DNA from: Algoriphagus sp. | Lineage (GTDB): Bacteria > Bacteroidota > Bacteroidia > Cytophagales > Cyclobacteriaceae | NCBI GenBank assembly: GCA_029945945.1 | Contig: JAQSDM010000012.1 | Coordinates: forward strand, 248,001-312,000 | Length of the DNA stretch: 64,000 nucleotides | Reading direction: 5' to 3' | In this document: positions 42,896-51,870 of the stretch, in pieces | Layout: the number at the start of each line of letters is the position of its first letter | Position numbering within the stretch: position 1 is the stretch's first letter | Translations under genes and position numbers: made by a program | The notes under the pieces: model-generated | What the model saw: the letters and a program-made list of their open reading frames with translations, nothing else | What the model was told of the DNA's origin: nothing | Database searches by the model: none

Positions 42896-44143
42896 TTATT
42901 GGAAAAGGAATGTGTATAATCCCGGATCCCGGAAAGTGCCGGAGGTCCGAATGGAGTCTTTGGAATGTGTTTTCAGGTAATTTTCCCATTCAGCTGGTTT
43001 ATCCAGAATCAGCTTCACCTGAATGAGTTTCTCGGGAGAAAAGGTATTCATTCCACGCAAGCCATCCACTAATCCGAGGTAGCTGTTTGCTGAGAGGCCA
43101 TAGATTTTGGCCCAGCCCTGATCGGTACTTAGCTTTAGTCCCAGTTGCTCCTCGACGAAGAGTTGAGCCGGCAACATGTCTTTGTAATATAGCCAGGTCA
43201 CCGAGCCACGGAATGAAAATTTCTCCCCGAGGGACGTGGGTTCCGGATTCATTTGGGCGAGTTCCGACATCAAAATCTCATTCTCCGGATGCTGTCTGAA
43301 CATTTCAAATTCCAATAAATACCCTTCCGGATCCACTGCCACAAATCCATCGTGCGCACCCTCGGGCTTTACTTTGAGCGTGTATTTGATTTCGACTTCT
43401 TGGGCAAGCAAATGATCGTACCAGATTTGGAGGTCGTCGGTCAGAAGCGCCAAGGCCACGGATTTAGGTTCTGAGCCTTTGAATGGACTTCCGGAAATAG
43501 AATTCAACACGAGTTTGGAATCGCCTGCAATCAAAAAACTGGCGGAAGTCTCTGTTTCAGAAAGTAATTTCAGCCCAAGCTTTTCTCCGTAGAAGGTTTT
43601 CGCTTTCGCCAGATCTGAGTAGTACCAATGCAACTCCTGTCCCTGGATACCGAAATCTTCCAGATCACGGAACTCAGAATTTTCAGCCAAAAGGGAATTA
43701 ATCCTTGAAACCGGATAGCCTAAAATCCGACCAAAGCGACGGGAAAGAGCTTCCTTTTTTGGGCCGGTAAACTCATTCTTAGCTTTCAGCTCTTCTATTT
43801 CTTGTTTCAGAGTTTGATAGGCCAGGAAGGAATTTCCGCTGTAAATAAGGATGACTTCCTTGTCTTTCACCGTCTCTGAACTGAAAAGAGATGTCTCAAT
43901 CAGTTTCGGTTTCCGCTGGATTTTTACTCCAAATTCCGCTGCGATTTTTTCAGCATCAGGGAAAAATTGATCCATTTCCTCCGGGGTCATCGGATGGCTC
44001 AGTGCAAGAGGTTTCGCTCCGGATTGGACCATTTCTGCAAAAGCTTCAAAAGCTCCCCGTTGCTCGGCGAAATCTTGCTTTCCGCAGGAGAAAAAAGAGA
44101 AAACTGAAATAAAGAGAATGAGAAAGGAGTTTCTGGATACCAT
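42896..44143 (-). CDS. Lipoprotein with two VOC domains
   Basis: The 415-residue protein has a lipobox (FSFFSC) after MVSRNSFLILFISV. The first VOC unit is around residues 165-275 (HWYYSDLAKAKTFYGEKLGL, SFLIAGDSKLVLN, DPEGYLLEFEMF) and the second follows (VTWLYYKDMLPAQLFVEEQL). VOC domains bind metal and small molecules. A lipid-anchored double VOC protein is unusual; substrate unknown. Probably cotranscribed with the DUF885 gene. Confidence 0.8.
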   Translation of the reverse strand: MVSRNSFLILFISVFSFFSCGKQDFAEQRGAFEAFAEMVQSGAKPLALSHPMTPEEMDQFFPDAEKIAAEFGVKIQRKPKLIETSLFSSETVKDKEVILIYSGNSFLAYQTLKQEIEELKAKNEFTGPKKEALSRRFGRILGYPVSRINSLLAENSEFRDLEDFGIQGQELHWYYSDLAKAKTFYGEKLGLKLLSETETSASFLIAGDSKLVLNSISGSPFKGSEPKSVALALLTDDLQIWYDHLLAQEVEIKYTLKVKPEGAHDGFVAVDPEGYLLEFEMFRQHPENEILMSELAQMNPEPTSLGEKFSFRGSVTWLYYKDMLPAQLFVEEQLGLKLSTDQGWAKIYGLSANSYLGLVDGLRGMNTFSPEKLIQVKLILDKPAEWENYLKTHSKDSIRTSGTFRDPGLYTFLFQ

Positions 44144-44370
44144 CGGGGCGAAAAAAGAGCTTTATCCGGAATAGTTAGAGATTTTTTTTTGAAACCGGGT
44201 AACCAGCAATCAAAATTCTGTGTAAACCTGCAAAACAGACAATTTCACTTTTCATTCAAAATGCTTCAAAATCAATTTATTATATTCAAAAACCATGATT
44301 GTAATTTTTCAAATCTGGTAAATTAATTAAGTCAGAAAAACCTTTTTCAAAACTCACCAACCCTTGATCT

Positions 44371-45258
44371 ATGGAATTAATCATCAAAAATCTTTCAAAA
44401 ACGTACTCAAACGGCGTGAAAGCGCTGAATGACATCTCGCTGACTATTCCGCAGGGGATGTTTGGCCTTCTCGGGCCAAATGGAGCCGGAAAATCTACGC
44501 TGATGCGAACTATCGCCACGCTTCAGGATGCTGACAGCGGAAGTATTTTTTTAGACGGCATCAACGTGCTGGAGGACAAGCAAAGTGTGCGGGAGCGACT
44601 GGGATATCTTCCCCAGGATTTCGGGCTTTATCCAAGAATCAATGCCGAAACCATGCTCGACCACATCGCTCAGATGAAGGGAATCGGCCAAAAATTCGAG
44701 CGAAAGGAATTGGTCGCGAGTCTCCTGCAGAAAGTAAATCTTTTCAAAGACCGCAAAAAGGGTCTCGGCACTTTCTCAGGCGGGATGCGTCAACGCTTTG
44801 GAATTGCGCAGGCTCTGGTGGGAAATCCATCTCTGATCATCGTGGATGAACCTACCGCTGGTTTGGATCCTTCGGAAAGAAACCGATTTTATAATCTGCT
44901 TTCCGAAATCGGAGAAAACACAATTGTGATTCTCTCAACTCACATCGTGGAAGATGTGAATACGCTCTGCTCAAATATGGCGATCATCTGTCAGGGGGAA
45001 GTGCTTATGCATGGAAAACCAAAAGACGGTTTGGCTATGGTGCAGGGGAAAATCTACAAGAAATCAATCGACAAAAGCGAACTGGATCAATACAGGAAAG
45101 ATTTCCACGTGATCTCGACAAAGCTGATCGAAGGGAAATTGAGTCTTCGAATCGAAATTGAGACAGAGCCTGGAAATGGTTTTGAAGCAGTTCCTGCAGA
45201 TTTGGAGGATGTGTACTTCAGCTTTATTTCCAGAAAAGTAGATCCAATCACTATCTAA
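44371..45258 (+). CDS. ABC transporter ATP-binding protein
   Basis: The 295-residue ATPase has Walker A GPNGAGKSTLM, the Q-loop in YLPQDFGLYP, signature TFSGGMRQR, Walker B SLIIVDEPTAGLD and the switch His in ILSTHIVED. It is of the export type (ABC-2). It is 9 bases before a permease/peptidase fusion gene and powers it. The substrate is unknown. Confidence 0.95.
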   Translation: MELIIKNLSKTYSNGVKALNDISLTIPQGMFGLLGPNGAGKSTLMRTIATLQDADSGSIFLDGINVLEDKQSVRERLGYLPQDFGLYPRINAETMLDHIAQMKGIGQKFERKELVASLLQKVNLFKDRKKGLGTFSGGMRQRFGIAQALVGNPSLIIVDEPTAGLDPSERNRFYNLLSEIGENTIVILSTHIVEDVNTLCSNMAIICQGEVLMHGKPKDGLAMVQGKIYKKSIDKSELDQYRKDFHVISTKLIEGKLSLRIEIETEPGNGFEAVPADLEDVYFSFISRKVDPITI

Positions 45259-45267
45259 TCCGGGTCT

Positions 45268-48200
45268 ATGTTTTTGGATATTTTCATTTTCGAACTGAAG
45301 TATAGATTCAGCCGGCCGGCTACCTATATCTATTTCGCATTATTGATGATTGTGACGCTGTTGCTGATTGGTTTTGGCAACACACCCGCATCTGAAAAAG
45401 TCTATCACAACGCTCCGATCGTCATCGCCAATTTATTGGTTTTGGTTTCCCTTTTCGGGATTTTGATCGCATCTGCCGTGATGGGGGTACCGATTTATCG
45501 GGATATCGAGCATAAAACTGCCACGTTCCTTTTCAGCTATCCTATTTCGAAGTTCGCCTATTTCATGGGCCGATTTTGGGGATCGTTTGTTACCCTGCTG
45601 TTTATTTCCTTGGGAACACTCCTTGGAATCTATCTTGGAAGTTTGCTGGGGCCACTATTCGGTACCGAAGCTGCCCGCTATGGACCGAATTTGCTGGTCA
45701 ATTACTTCCAGCCATGGCTCACTCTGGTCGTTCCGAATCTCTGGCTTGCCGGATCGCTTTTCTTTGCGATGGTGGTTTTCACCCGAAACATCAAATCCAT
45801 CTACTCGGGTGGAATTGTGATTTTCATTGGATATCTCCTTGCGAATTTTCTGTCTCAGGATATCGAAAACAAAGATTTGGTTCAAATCATCGATCCTTTC
45901 GGATTGAATTCCTTTATTCTTCAGACACGTTATCTGACCCCATTTGAGCAAAACAACTTCCTGCTTTCCATCACCGGCAACTTACTTCTCAATCGGATCT
46001 TATGGTTCAGCGTGGGAATCATTCTCTTTTTAGCGGCTTACTATCGATTTAGCTTCAGCTATTTCTTCCAGACTTCTCAGAAGAAAACAAAACAGGAAAC
46101 CGTCACCGAAGAAGCTCCTAAAGGCTTTTTGCAAAAAATCAAAGGAGATTTTTCCGGTTCCTACCAATGGTCATCCCTGAAAACACTGACTAAAATTGAG
46201 ATCCAAAACGTCGTCAAAGACGTTTACTTCCGGTCTATTTTACTGGGAGGAATGATCTTTTTGGTGTTGGATTTCTGGATTGGGCAGACGCTTTACAGCG
46301 TGCCGGCTCATCCGGTCACCTCGATGCTGCTGGAGTTCAAGTCGTATGATTATGTCTTATTTGTCTTTATCATTCTGGTGTTTTTCACCGGCGAATCCCT
46401 CCACCGGGATAAGTCAACCGGGTATTCCATCATCAATGATACTTTCCCGGTCAAAGACGGAATCGTAATCGCTTCCAAGTTTCTCGGGATGGCGATGATC
46501 TGCGTGATTTTGGCAACACTTCCGATCGTGGTTGGGATAGTCATTCAAACTCTCAAAGGCTACACTAATTACAATATTACAGCCTATCTGATTGACAGCT
46601 ATCTGATCACATTACCGGATTATCTTCAGATGATCATGCTGGTTTTTGCCGTTCATCTGGTGGTCAATAACAAGTTTGCCGGTCATGCCGCAGCCATCGG
46701 AATCTGGGTAGTGATGATTATCCTCAGATCTTTCGCAGGGTACGATTTCAACTTGTTTTTCTTTTCCTACAAGCCGAATTACATGTGGTCTGAGATGAAT
46801 GGATTAGGCCATTTTGGGGAGCCGCTATTCTGGTTCAATCTCTACTGGACTGCCTTCGGAATCTTCCTGATTTTGTTTTTCAGCATTTTCTTCAGCCGCG
46901 GCACGGAGGATTCTTTTTCAAGCCGACTGAAGTCTGCGAAAGAAAGATTGACCCGAAAGTCAACTCTGATTTCTTATGTGTTTCTGGTAATCGCACTTGG
47001 GACGGGAGCCTACATTTACAATTCCGTCGTCTATGTGAATTCGTACTACACAAGCGACCAATCCAAAAAGAGACTTGCGGAATATGAGAAACAGCTCAAG
47101 AAATATGAGTTTTTGGCGCAGCCGAAGGCCACCAAAATTAATCTCAAAGCTGATCTCTATCCTTTGGAGCGGGATGCCTATTTCGAAGCAAAGATTCAGT
47201 TGGTCAATAAGACAGATTCTCCGATTGACTCCATTCACTTCAACAGCGGGGCTCTCACTGAGTTTCATACGCTTCTCAATGGTGACACGCTTCCTTACAG
47301 ATTTCCTCTGAAATACGATTCGAGCAAATTCCTGATTTTCGGAGATAAACCAGAGCAGGAATGGTACAAAATCACCGCTCTGCCGAAAACGATGATGCCG
47401 GGAGATACACTTGATCTGGTCATCGTGAGTAAGGTGATTAATGAGAAGTTTCCGAATTCAGGTTATGGGAGGGAAATTGTGTACAACGGAACTTTCATTG
47501 CAGACGGAATCCCGAGCATAGGTTACTCTTCAAGTATGGAGCTGAGTAGCGATGAGGAACGGAAAAAGTACGAGCTTCCTGAAAAGCCGGAAGACTTGCC
47601 GGAGCATAACGATCCTTATGGACGAAAAACGCTGCTTTTCTCCGATGATGCTGATTTCATTGAGTTTGAAGCGACGTTGAGTACCATCCCAAGTCAGATT
47701 GCCATCGCTCCGGGTTACTTGCAAAAGGAATGGACTGAAGGCGACAGACGATATTTCCATTACATTCAGGATACTCCGATTCAGGCATTTTTCAGTGTTG
47801 TTTCGGCGGATTACCAAGTCATGAGGGATAAGACTAAGCTGCCAAACGGACAGGAAATAGACATCGAAATCTATTATCAAAAAGGTCATGAGTACAACCT
47901 CGATCGGTTCATGGATTCGTACAAAGACGGTCTCACTTATTTCTCCGAGACCTATGGCAATTTCCAATTCCGCCAAATGCGATTATTGGAGTTTCCCCGT
48001 TATGCTGGCTTTGCCCAGTCTTTTCCAAACACGGTTCCATTCTCGGAAAGCTTTGGCTGGGTGGCGGATTTCAGCGATCCGAATAGTTTTGATTATGTCT
48101 ATTATGTGACCGCTCACGAACTTGCGCACCAGTGGTGGGGACATCAGATCACGCCAAATTATACCCGTGGAGCCAATTTGATTTCAGAAGCTTTGGCAGA

Positions 48201-48912
48201 ATTTTCGGCTTTGATCCTGACGGAAAGAAAGTACGGCAAAGACAATATGAAGCGGTTTCTGAAAGACGAACTCGACGATTATCTGCGAGGAAGATCCAAT
48301 GAGAATAAAAAGGAAAACGTCTTTATCAACTGCAATCGTCCCTATCAATGGTACAATAAAGGAAGTTTGATCTTGTACGGACTTCGTGACTTGATCGGAG
48401 AGCAGGCAATCGACAGCGCGCTATATAAGTTCAATGCTGAGTTTGGCCTGAAAACCACGCCGCCATTTCCCGGAAGCAGCGATTTGTACCGGCATTTGGC
48501 AGCCTATACTCCGGATAGTTTGAAGTATTACCTGGACGATACCTGGAACAAAATCACGCTGTACGACAACAAGGCGGATGAAGTCACAGCTACTAAAGTC
48601 GGTGAAGGAGAATATGATGTGACTATCAAACTCAGATCTCAGAAGCTTTACGCAGACTCAGCAGGGGAAGAATCCAATGCGACCTATGCGGGAGATTACA
48701 TTGATATCGGGATTTTCGCAGCCGAAGACAAAGATGAGAATGGCAGAGATCGGGTCAATCCTCTTTACATTCAGAAATACAAAATCAAACCGGGCGAAAC
48801 GACTTTGACGATTCGTGTGAAAGGAGAACCTGTAAAAGCCGGAATCGATCCATACAGTAAATTGATCGATCGGGCCCCGGATGATAATATGATCTCGGTA
48901 GAACTGAAATAA
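45268..48912 (+). CDS. ABC permease fused to M1-family aminopeptidase
   Basis: The 1,214-residue protein has an N-terminal half with two sets of membrane spans (about residues 15-270 and 330-600), then a large periplasmic M1 peptidase domain. Its zinc site HELAHQWWGHQ is at about residues 950-960 with the third ligand Glu about 20 residues later (SEALAEFSALIL). The usual GAMEN substrate motif is replaced by GFAQSFPNTVPF. Such fusions occur in Bacteroidetes beside this type of ATPase; the idea that a peptide is cut as it is exported or sensed is inference. Confidence 0.9.
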   Translation: MFLDIFIFELKYRFSRPATYIYFALLMIVTLLLIGFGNTPASEKVYHNAPIVIANLLVLVSLFGILIASAVMGVPIYRDIEHKTATFLFSYPISKFAYFMGRFWGSFVTLLFISLGTLLGIYLGSLLGPLFGTEAARYGPNLLVNYFQPWLTLVVPNLWLAGSLFFAMVVFTRNIKSIYSGGIVIFIGYLLANFLSQDIENKDLVQIIDPFGLNSFILQTRYLTPFEQNNFLLSITGNLLLNRILWFSVGIILFLAAYYRFSFSYFFQTSQKKTKQETVTEEAPKGFLQKIKGDFSGSYQWSSLKTLTKIEIQNVVKDVYFRSILLGGMIFLVLDFWIGQTLYSVPAHPVTSMLLEFKSYDYVLFVFIILVFFTGESLHRDKSTGYSIINDTFPVKDGIVIASKFLGMAMICVILATLPIVVGIVIQTLKGYTNYNITAYLIDSYLITLPDYLQMIMLVFAVHLVVNNKFAGHAAAIGIWVVMIILRSFAGYDFNLFFFSYKPNYMWSEMNGLGHFGEPLFWFNLYWTAFGIFLILFFSIFFSRGTEDSFSSRLKSAKERLTRKSTLISYVFLVIALGTGAYIYNSVVYVNSYYTSDQSKKRLAEYEKQLKKYEFLAQPKATKINLKADLYPLERDAYFEAKIQLVNKTDSPIDSIHFNSGALTEFHTLLNGDTLPYRFPLKYDSSKFLIFGDKPEQEWYKITALPKTMMPGDTLDLVIVSKVINEKFPNSGYGREIVYNGTFIADGIPSIGYSSSMELSSDEERKKYELPEKPEDLPEHNDPYGRKTLLFSDDADFIEFEATLSTIPSQIAIAPGYLQKEWTEGDRRYFHYIQDTPIQAFFSVVSADYQVMRDKTKLPNGQEIDIEIYYQKGHEYNLDRFMDSYKDGLTYFSETYGNFQFRQMRLLEFPRYAGFAQSFPNTVPFSESFGWVADFSDPNSFDYVYYVTAHELAHQWWGHQITPNYTRGANLISEALAEFSALILTERKYGKDNMKRFLKDELDDYLRGRSNENKKENVFINCNRPYQWYNKGSLILYGLRDLIGEQAIDSALYKFNAEFGLKTTPPFPGSSDLYRHLAAYTPDSLKYYLDDTWNKITLYDNKADEVTATKVGEGEYDVTIKLRSQKLYADSAGEESNATYAGDYIDIGIFAAEDKDENGRDRVNPLYIQKYKIKPGETTLTIRVKGEPVKAGIDPYSKLIDRAPDDNMISVELK

Positions 48913-48919
48913 TTGAACT

Positions 48920-48948
48920 GGCCCGGTCTTCCTGATCGGGCCTTTTTT
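48920..48948 (+). terminator. Intrinsic terminator of the ABC operon
   Basis: GGCCCG (48920-48925) pairs with CGGGCC (48937-48942), followed by six T residues. Confidence 0.88.
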
Positions 48949-49320
48949 AAATAGTATTAAGCGACCATGCTTCACTTATTCGGTATCGATCACAATTGCC
49001 TTACCTTTAAACACCTAGGTAGAATGTTTCGACTCACGGATGTATGAAAGTGGGGAAAGGGATTTTGAGTTGATGGGAAAGTGATTTGAGCCAACCAAAG
49101 ACTAAATCTTTGCAAAAGAGCCAATCCTGAAGCCAAAGGAAAATTTTAATATTTGCCAGTATTCTTAATTACTGGCTTTTTTTGAAAATATACCCTGAAC
49201 AAGGTATTGAAGTGAAGAATTTAGTTGGGATATTGGGGATCAGAAAAGAAGGGGGAAAGCGAGTCTATAAATTAAATGTTTCAGAGTATGTATATTAGCA
49301 TCAAACAGTAATTTAGTTGC
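48949..49320. other. Non-coding boundary region before the A+T-rich operon
   Basis: No gene is seen in this 370-base stretch. It has a second terminator-like hairpin (49155-49183: GCCAGTA/TACTGGC then seven T) and a fall in G+C towards the operon. The last 60 bases contain TATATTAG (49291-49298), a possible -7 element for the operon. Confidence 0.5.
49155..49183 (+). terminator. Terminator-like hairpin at the left edge of the A+T-rich operon
   Basis: GCCAGTA (49155-49161) pairs with TACTGGC (49170-49176), followed by TTTTTTT. It would insulate the operon from transcription on the left. Confidence 0.75.
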
Positions 49321-49536
49321 ATGATGGACAAAATAAATTACAATCGGATTAAATCTGTGTTAGCCGAAAAGAAAGTGTCAAGTAAAGATTTAGACAAGCA
49401 CTTTAGTAATAAAGAATCAACTGTTTCTCGCTGGTGCACAAATGATGATCAACCTTCTGTTGAAGTATTTTATCAAATCGCAAATTATTTGAATGTTGAC
49501 ATCAGAGATCTTTTTGCTTCAACACTTGTAAAATAG
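49321..49536 (+). CDS. Small XRE-type DNA-binding protein, first gene of the candidate system
   Basis: The 71-residue single-domain HTH (MMDKINYNRIKSVLAEKKVS, then DKHFSNKESTVSRWCTNDDQ, FYQIANYLNVDIRDLFAS) matches the small XRE family. It likely represses or activates its own operon. The next gene starts three bases later. DNA here is clearly richer in A+T than in the flanking chromosome. Confidence 0.87.
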   Translation: MMDKINYNRIKSVLAEKKVSSKDLDKHFSNKESTVSRWCTNDDQPSVEVFYQIANYLNVDIRDLFASTLVK

Positions 49537-49539
49537 CTT

Positions 49540-51870
49540 ATGGGAACTATTGAGAAAAACATACAAGACTTAAAGGAAAAGCTGAATAGAGAGCTACTAA
49601 AAGAAAATTCGGACAATAATCTAATACTTTCTCTATCTCATGAAATTGCAGGTCTTGATAATGAAAATGTTAGATTTTCTATTGATGCAGGAGTAATAGA
49701 TCGTTTAGGAAAAGAGTTAGTTGCAAGACAAGAGACAGCAGTTTCAGAATTAGTAAAGAATTCTTATGATGCTGATGCAACGGAAGTAAGTCTTACTTTC
49801 TTTGATTCAGATATTAAAGGTGGTACTCTTCAAATTGATGATAATGGAGAAGGTATGAACCGTGAAGAATTGATTAACGGTTTTATGAGAATTTCCTCTA
49901 CTAGCAAAATACATAATCCAGTCTCAAAAAAGTATAACAGAACTAGAGCGGGAAAAAAAGGTATTGGGAGATTTGCAGTTCAAAGATTAGGTAAAAACCT
50001 ATCAATAATCACCCAAAAAAAAGATTTAAATTTTGGTTTAAAACTATCAATAGATTGGAACGATTATAAACAGGATCTAAATCTTCTTTCTATTTCTAAT
50101 ACACTTGAGGTTATTCCTAAAGAAAAAGAAAATGGTACAACTTTAATAATTGAAGATTTAAGAGATAAATGGTCGACAGCATCTATTAAAAGAATTTATA
50201 GATATGTAACGGATATTATACAACCTTATACACTTACTACGAGAAAACAGGATGAAGATAATAATAGAATAAAAAAAACGAAGGATCCTGGTTTTATTTC
50301 TACTTTTTATAAATCATCAAATAATGTAACTACAAAAATTGCTGACGAAAAAACTGAAATTTTCAAATACTCAGTTGCAAAAATAGAAGGCTGGATAGAC
50401 TCTAAAGGGCAAGGTGTCTACACAATAGAAAGTGATAGATTAGGAATTAATGAAATAGGTAATATTGGAAATAATCCAGATGATGAAAAAGCACCGTTTG
50501 AGAAACTAAATGAGATTAAATTCAGCGCTTATTACTTTGTACTTGATTCAGAATTTATACCAAGAATGCACAGTGGTAGTGTAAGGAAGTTTTTAAGAAG
50601 TCAAGGAAGTATTAGGTTGTATAGAAATGGATTTAGGGTTTTACCTTATGGAGAACCTGGTGATGATTGGTTAAAACTTGATGCTTCCCTTAGGACGAGA
50701 AGTATTTTACCTTCTCACGGTAATAACAATTTTTATGGTTTAGTAGAAATGTCGGACAAGGATGATCATTTCGTTGAGACTTCTAGTAGAGAAGGATTAG
50801 CTGATTCGGAAGAATTAAGGCAACTACAGAACTTCATTTATAGAGTTTTAATCACAGGTGTTATTAAGGTTGCTGAAGTAAGAAATATCAAGATAACTAC
50901 CAGTCAACAAAAAGATGATGATGGCAATTGGGAATCTACAGATTTAAGAATTAAAAATATTTTTAAAACAATAGAAGAGTTAGACCAAGAATTAGAGGAT
51001 GACACCGTAGAAAATAAGAAGAAAAGAAAAAAACGTATTAGACGCATAAAAGAAGATTTACAGGAACTACAAGAAATTCAAGCATCAGAAAAAACTAAAA
51101 TGATTAAAGAGAGAGCTATGCTGAGAGTTCTCAGTAGTGTTGGTCTTTCTATTGCACAGTTTATTCACGAAATAAAGTATTATATGGTAAGTATTAGAAG
51201 TGATATTGATTTTCTTACGGAAAATTTAAAATCTAATAGTGCTGCTTTAGAAAGAACTCTTATACTAAAAAGTAATTTTTCGACATTTCATACTTATACT
51301 TCTTATTTTGATGACGTAATTTCTAAAAACATATCTGTAGAGTTGGAACCTCTGAATATGGAAGAAGTTGTAAATGACTTTACAAACTCTATTAATCTAG
51401 AAGCTCAAAGGTCTGGAATTCAATTTATGGAGTCAGAAGCACCTATCTATCGCGTTTATTCAAAACCAATGCATCGCTCAGAATGGGCTTCAATTCTATT
51501 CAATTTTTATACAAATTCGAAAAAAGCGATAAAGAGGGCTAAATCTGAAGGGAAAATATTTATAGAAATTGGGGAAGAAAAAAATATGATTTTCCTTGAA
51601 TTTTCAGACAATGGTGACGGTATATCCAAAGAAATCGAGGACAAAATATTTGACGAATTTTTCACCACAACTTCAGCCCAAAGTTATGAATCACTGGAAA
51701 CAGCTAATGAGATTTTAGGAACAGGATTGGGCTTAAAGATTGTAAAAGATATTGTTAAAAGTTATCGGGGTAATATATCCGTAGTTTCTCCAAAGGGCGA
51801 TTTTTCAACTACAATTAGAGTGGAAATTCCAATAGCAACAGAAAAAGATAAAAAAGAATATGGCTTATAA
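49540..51870 (+). CDS. Double-GHKL ATPase: MORC/Hsp90-like N-domain plus histidine-kinase-like C-domain
   Basis: The 776-residue protein has no signal peptide or membrane helix. N-terminal GHKL ATPase: SELVKNSYDADA (about 69-80), DDNGEGMN (100-107) and GKKGIGRF (138-145). A Lys/Glu coiled coil spans about 478-530. A His at about 543 lies in AQFIHEIKYYMVSIRSDIDF, like an H-box in a dimerisation helix. The C-terminal HATPase has ILFNFYTNSKKA (652-663), DNGDGI (690-695), FDEFFTTTS and GTGLGL (727-732). The layout suggests a cytoplasmic sensor whose MORC-like module detects something (DNA or protein) and whose kinase module signals to the next gene's receiver. This is inference. Confidence 0.88.
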   Translation: MGTIEKNIQDLKEKLNRELLKENSDNNLILSLSHEIAGLDNENVRFSIDAGVIDRLGKELVARQETAVSELVKNSYDADATEVSLTFFDSDIKGGTLQIDDNGEGMNREELINGFMRISSTSKIHNPVSKKYNRTRAGKKGIGRFAVQRLGKNLSIITQKKDLNFGLKLSIDWNDYKQDLNLLSISNTLEVIPKEKENGTTLIIEDLRDKWSTASIKRIYRYVTDIIQPYTLTTRKQDEDNNRIKKTKDPGFISTFYKSSNNVTTKIADEKTEIFKYSVAKIEGWIDSKGQGVYTIESDRLGINEIGNIGNNPDDEKAPFEKLNEIKFSAYYFVLDSEFIPRMHSGSVRKFLRSQGSIRLYRNGFRVLPYGEPGDDWLKLDASLRTRSILPSHGNNNFYGLVEMSDKDDHFVETSSREGLADSEELRQLQNFIYRVLITGVIKVAEVRNIKITTSQQKDDDGNWESTDLRIKNIFKTIEELDQELEDDTVENKKKRKKRIRRIKEDLQELQEIQASEKTKMIKERAMLRVLSSVGLSIAQFIHEIKYYMVSIRSDIDFLTENLKSNSAALERTLILKSNFSTFHTYTSYFDDVISKNISVELEPLNMEEVVNDFTNSINLEAQRSGIQFMESEAPIYRVYSKPMHRSEWASILFNFYTNSKKAIKRAKSEGKIFIEIGEEKNMIFLEFSDNGDGISKEIEDKIFDEFFTTTSAQSYESLETANEILGTGLGLKIVKDIVKSYRGNISVVSPKGDFSTTIRVEIPIATEKDKKEYGL

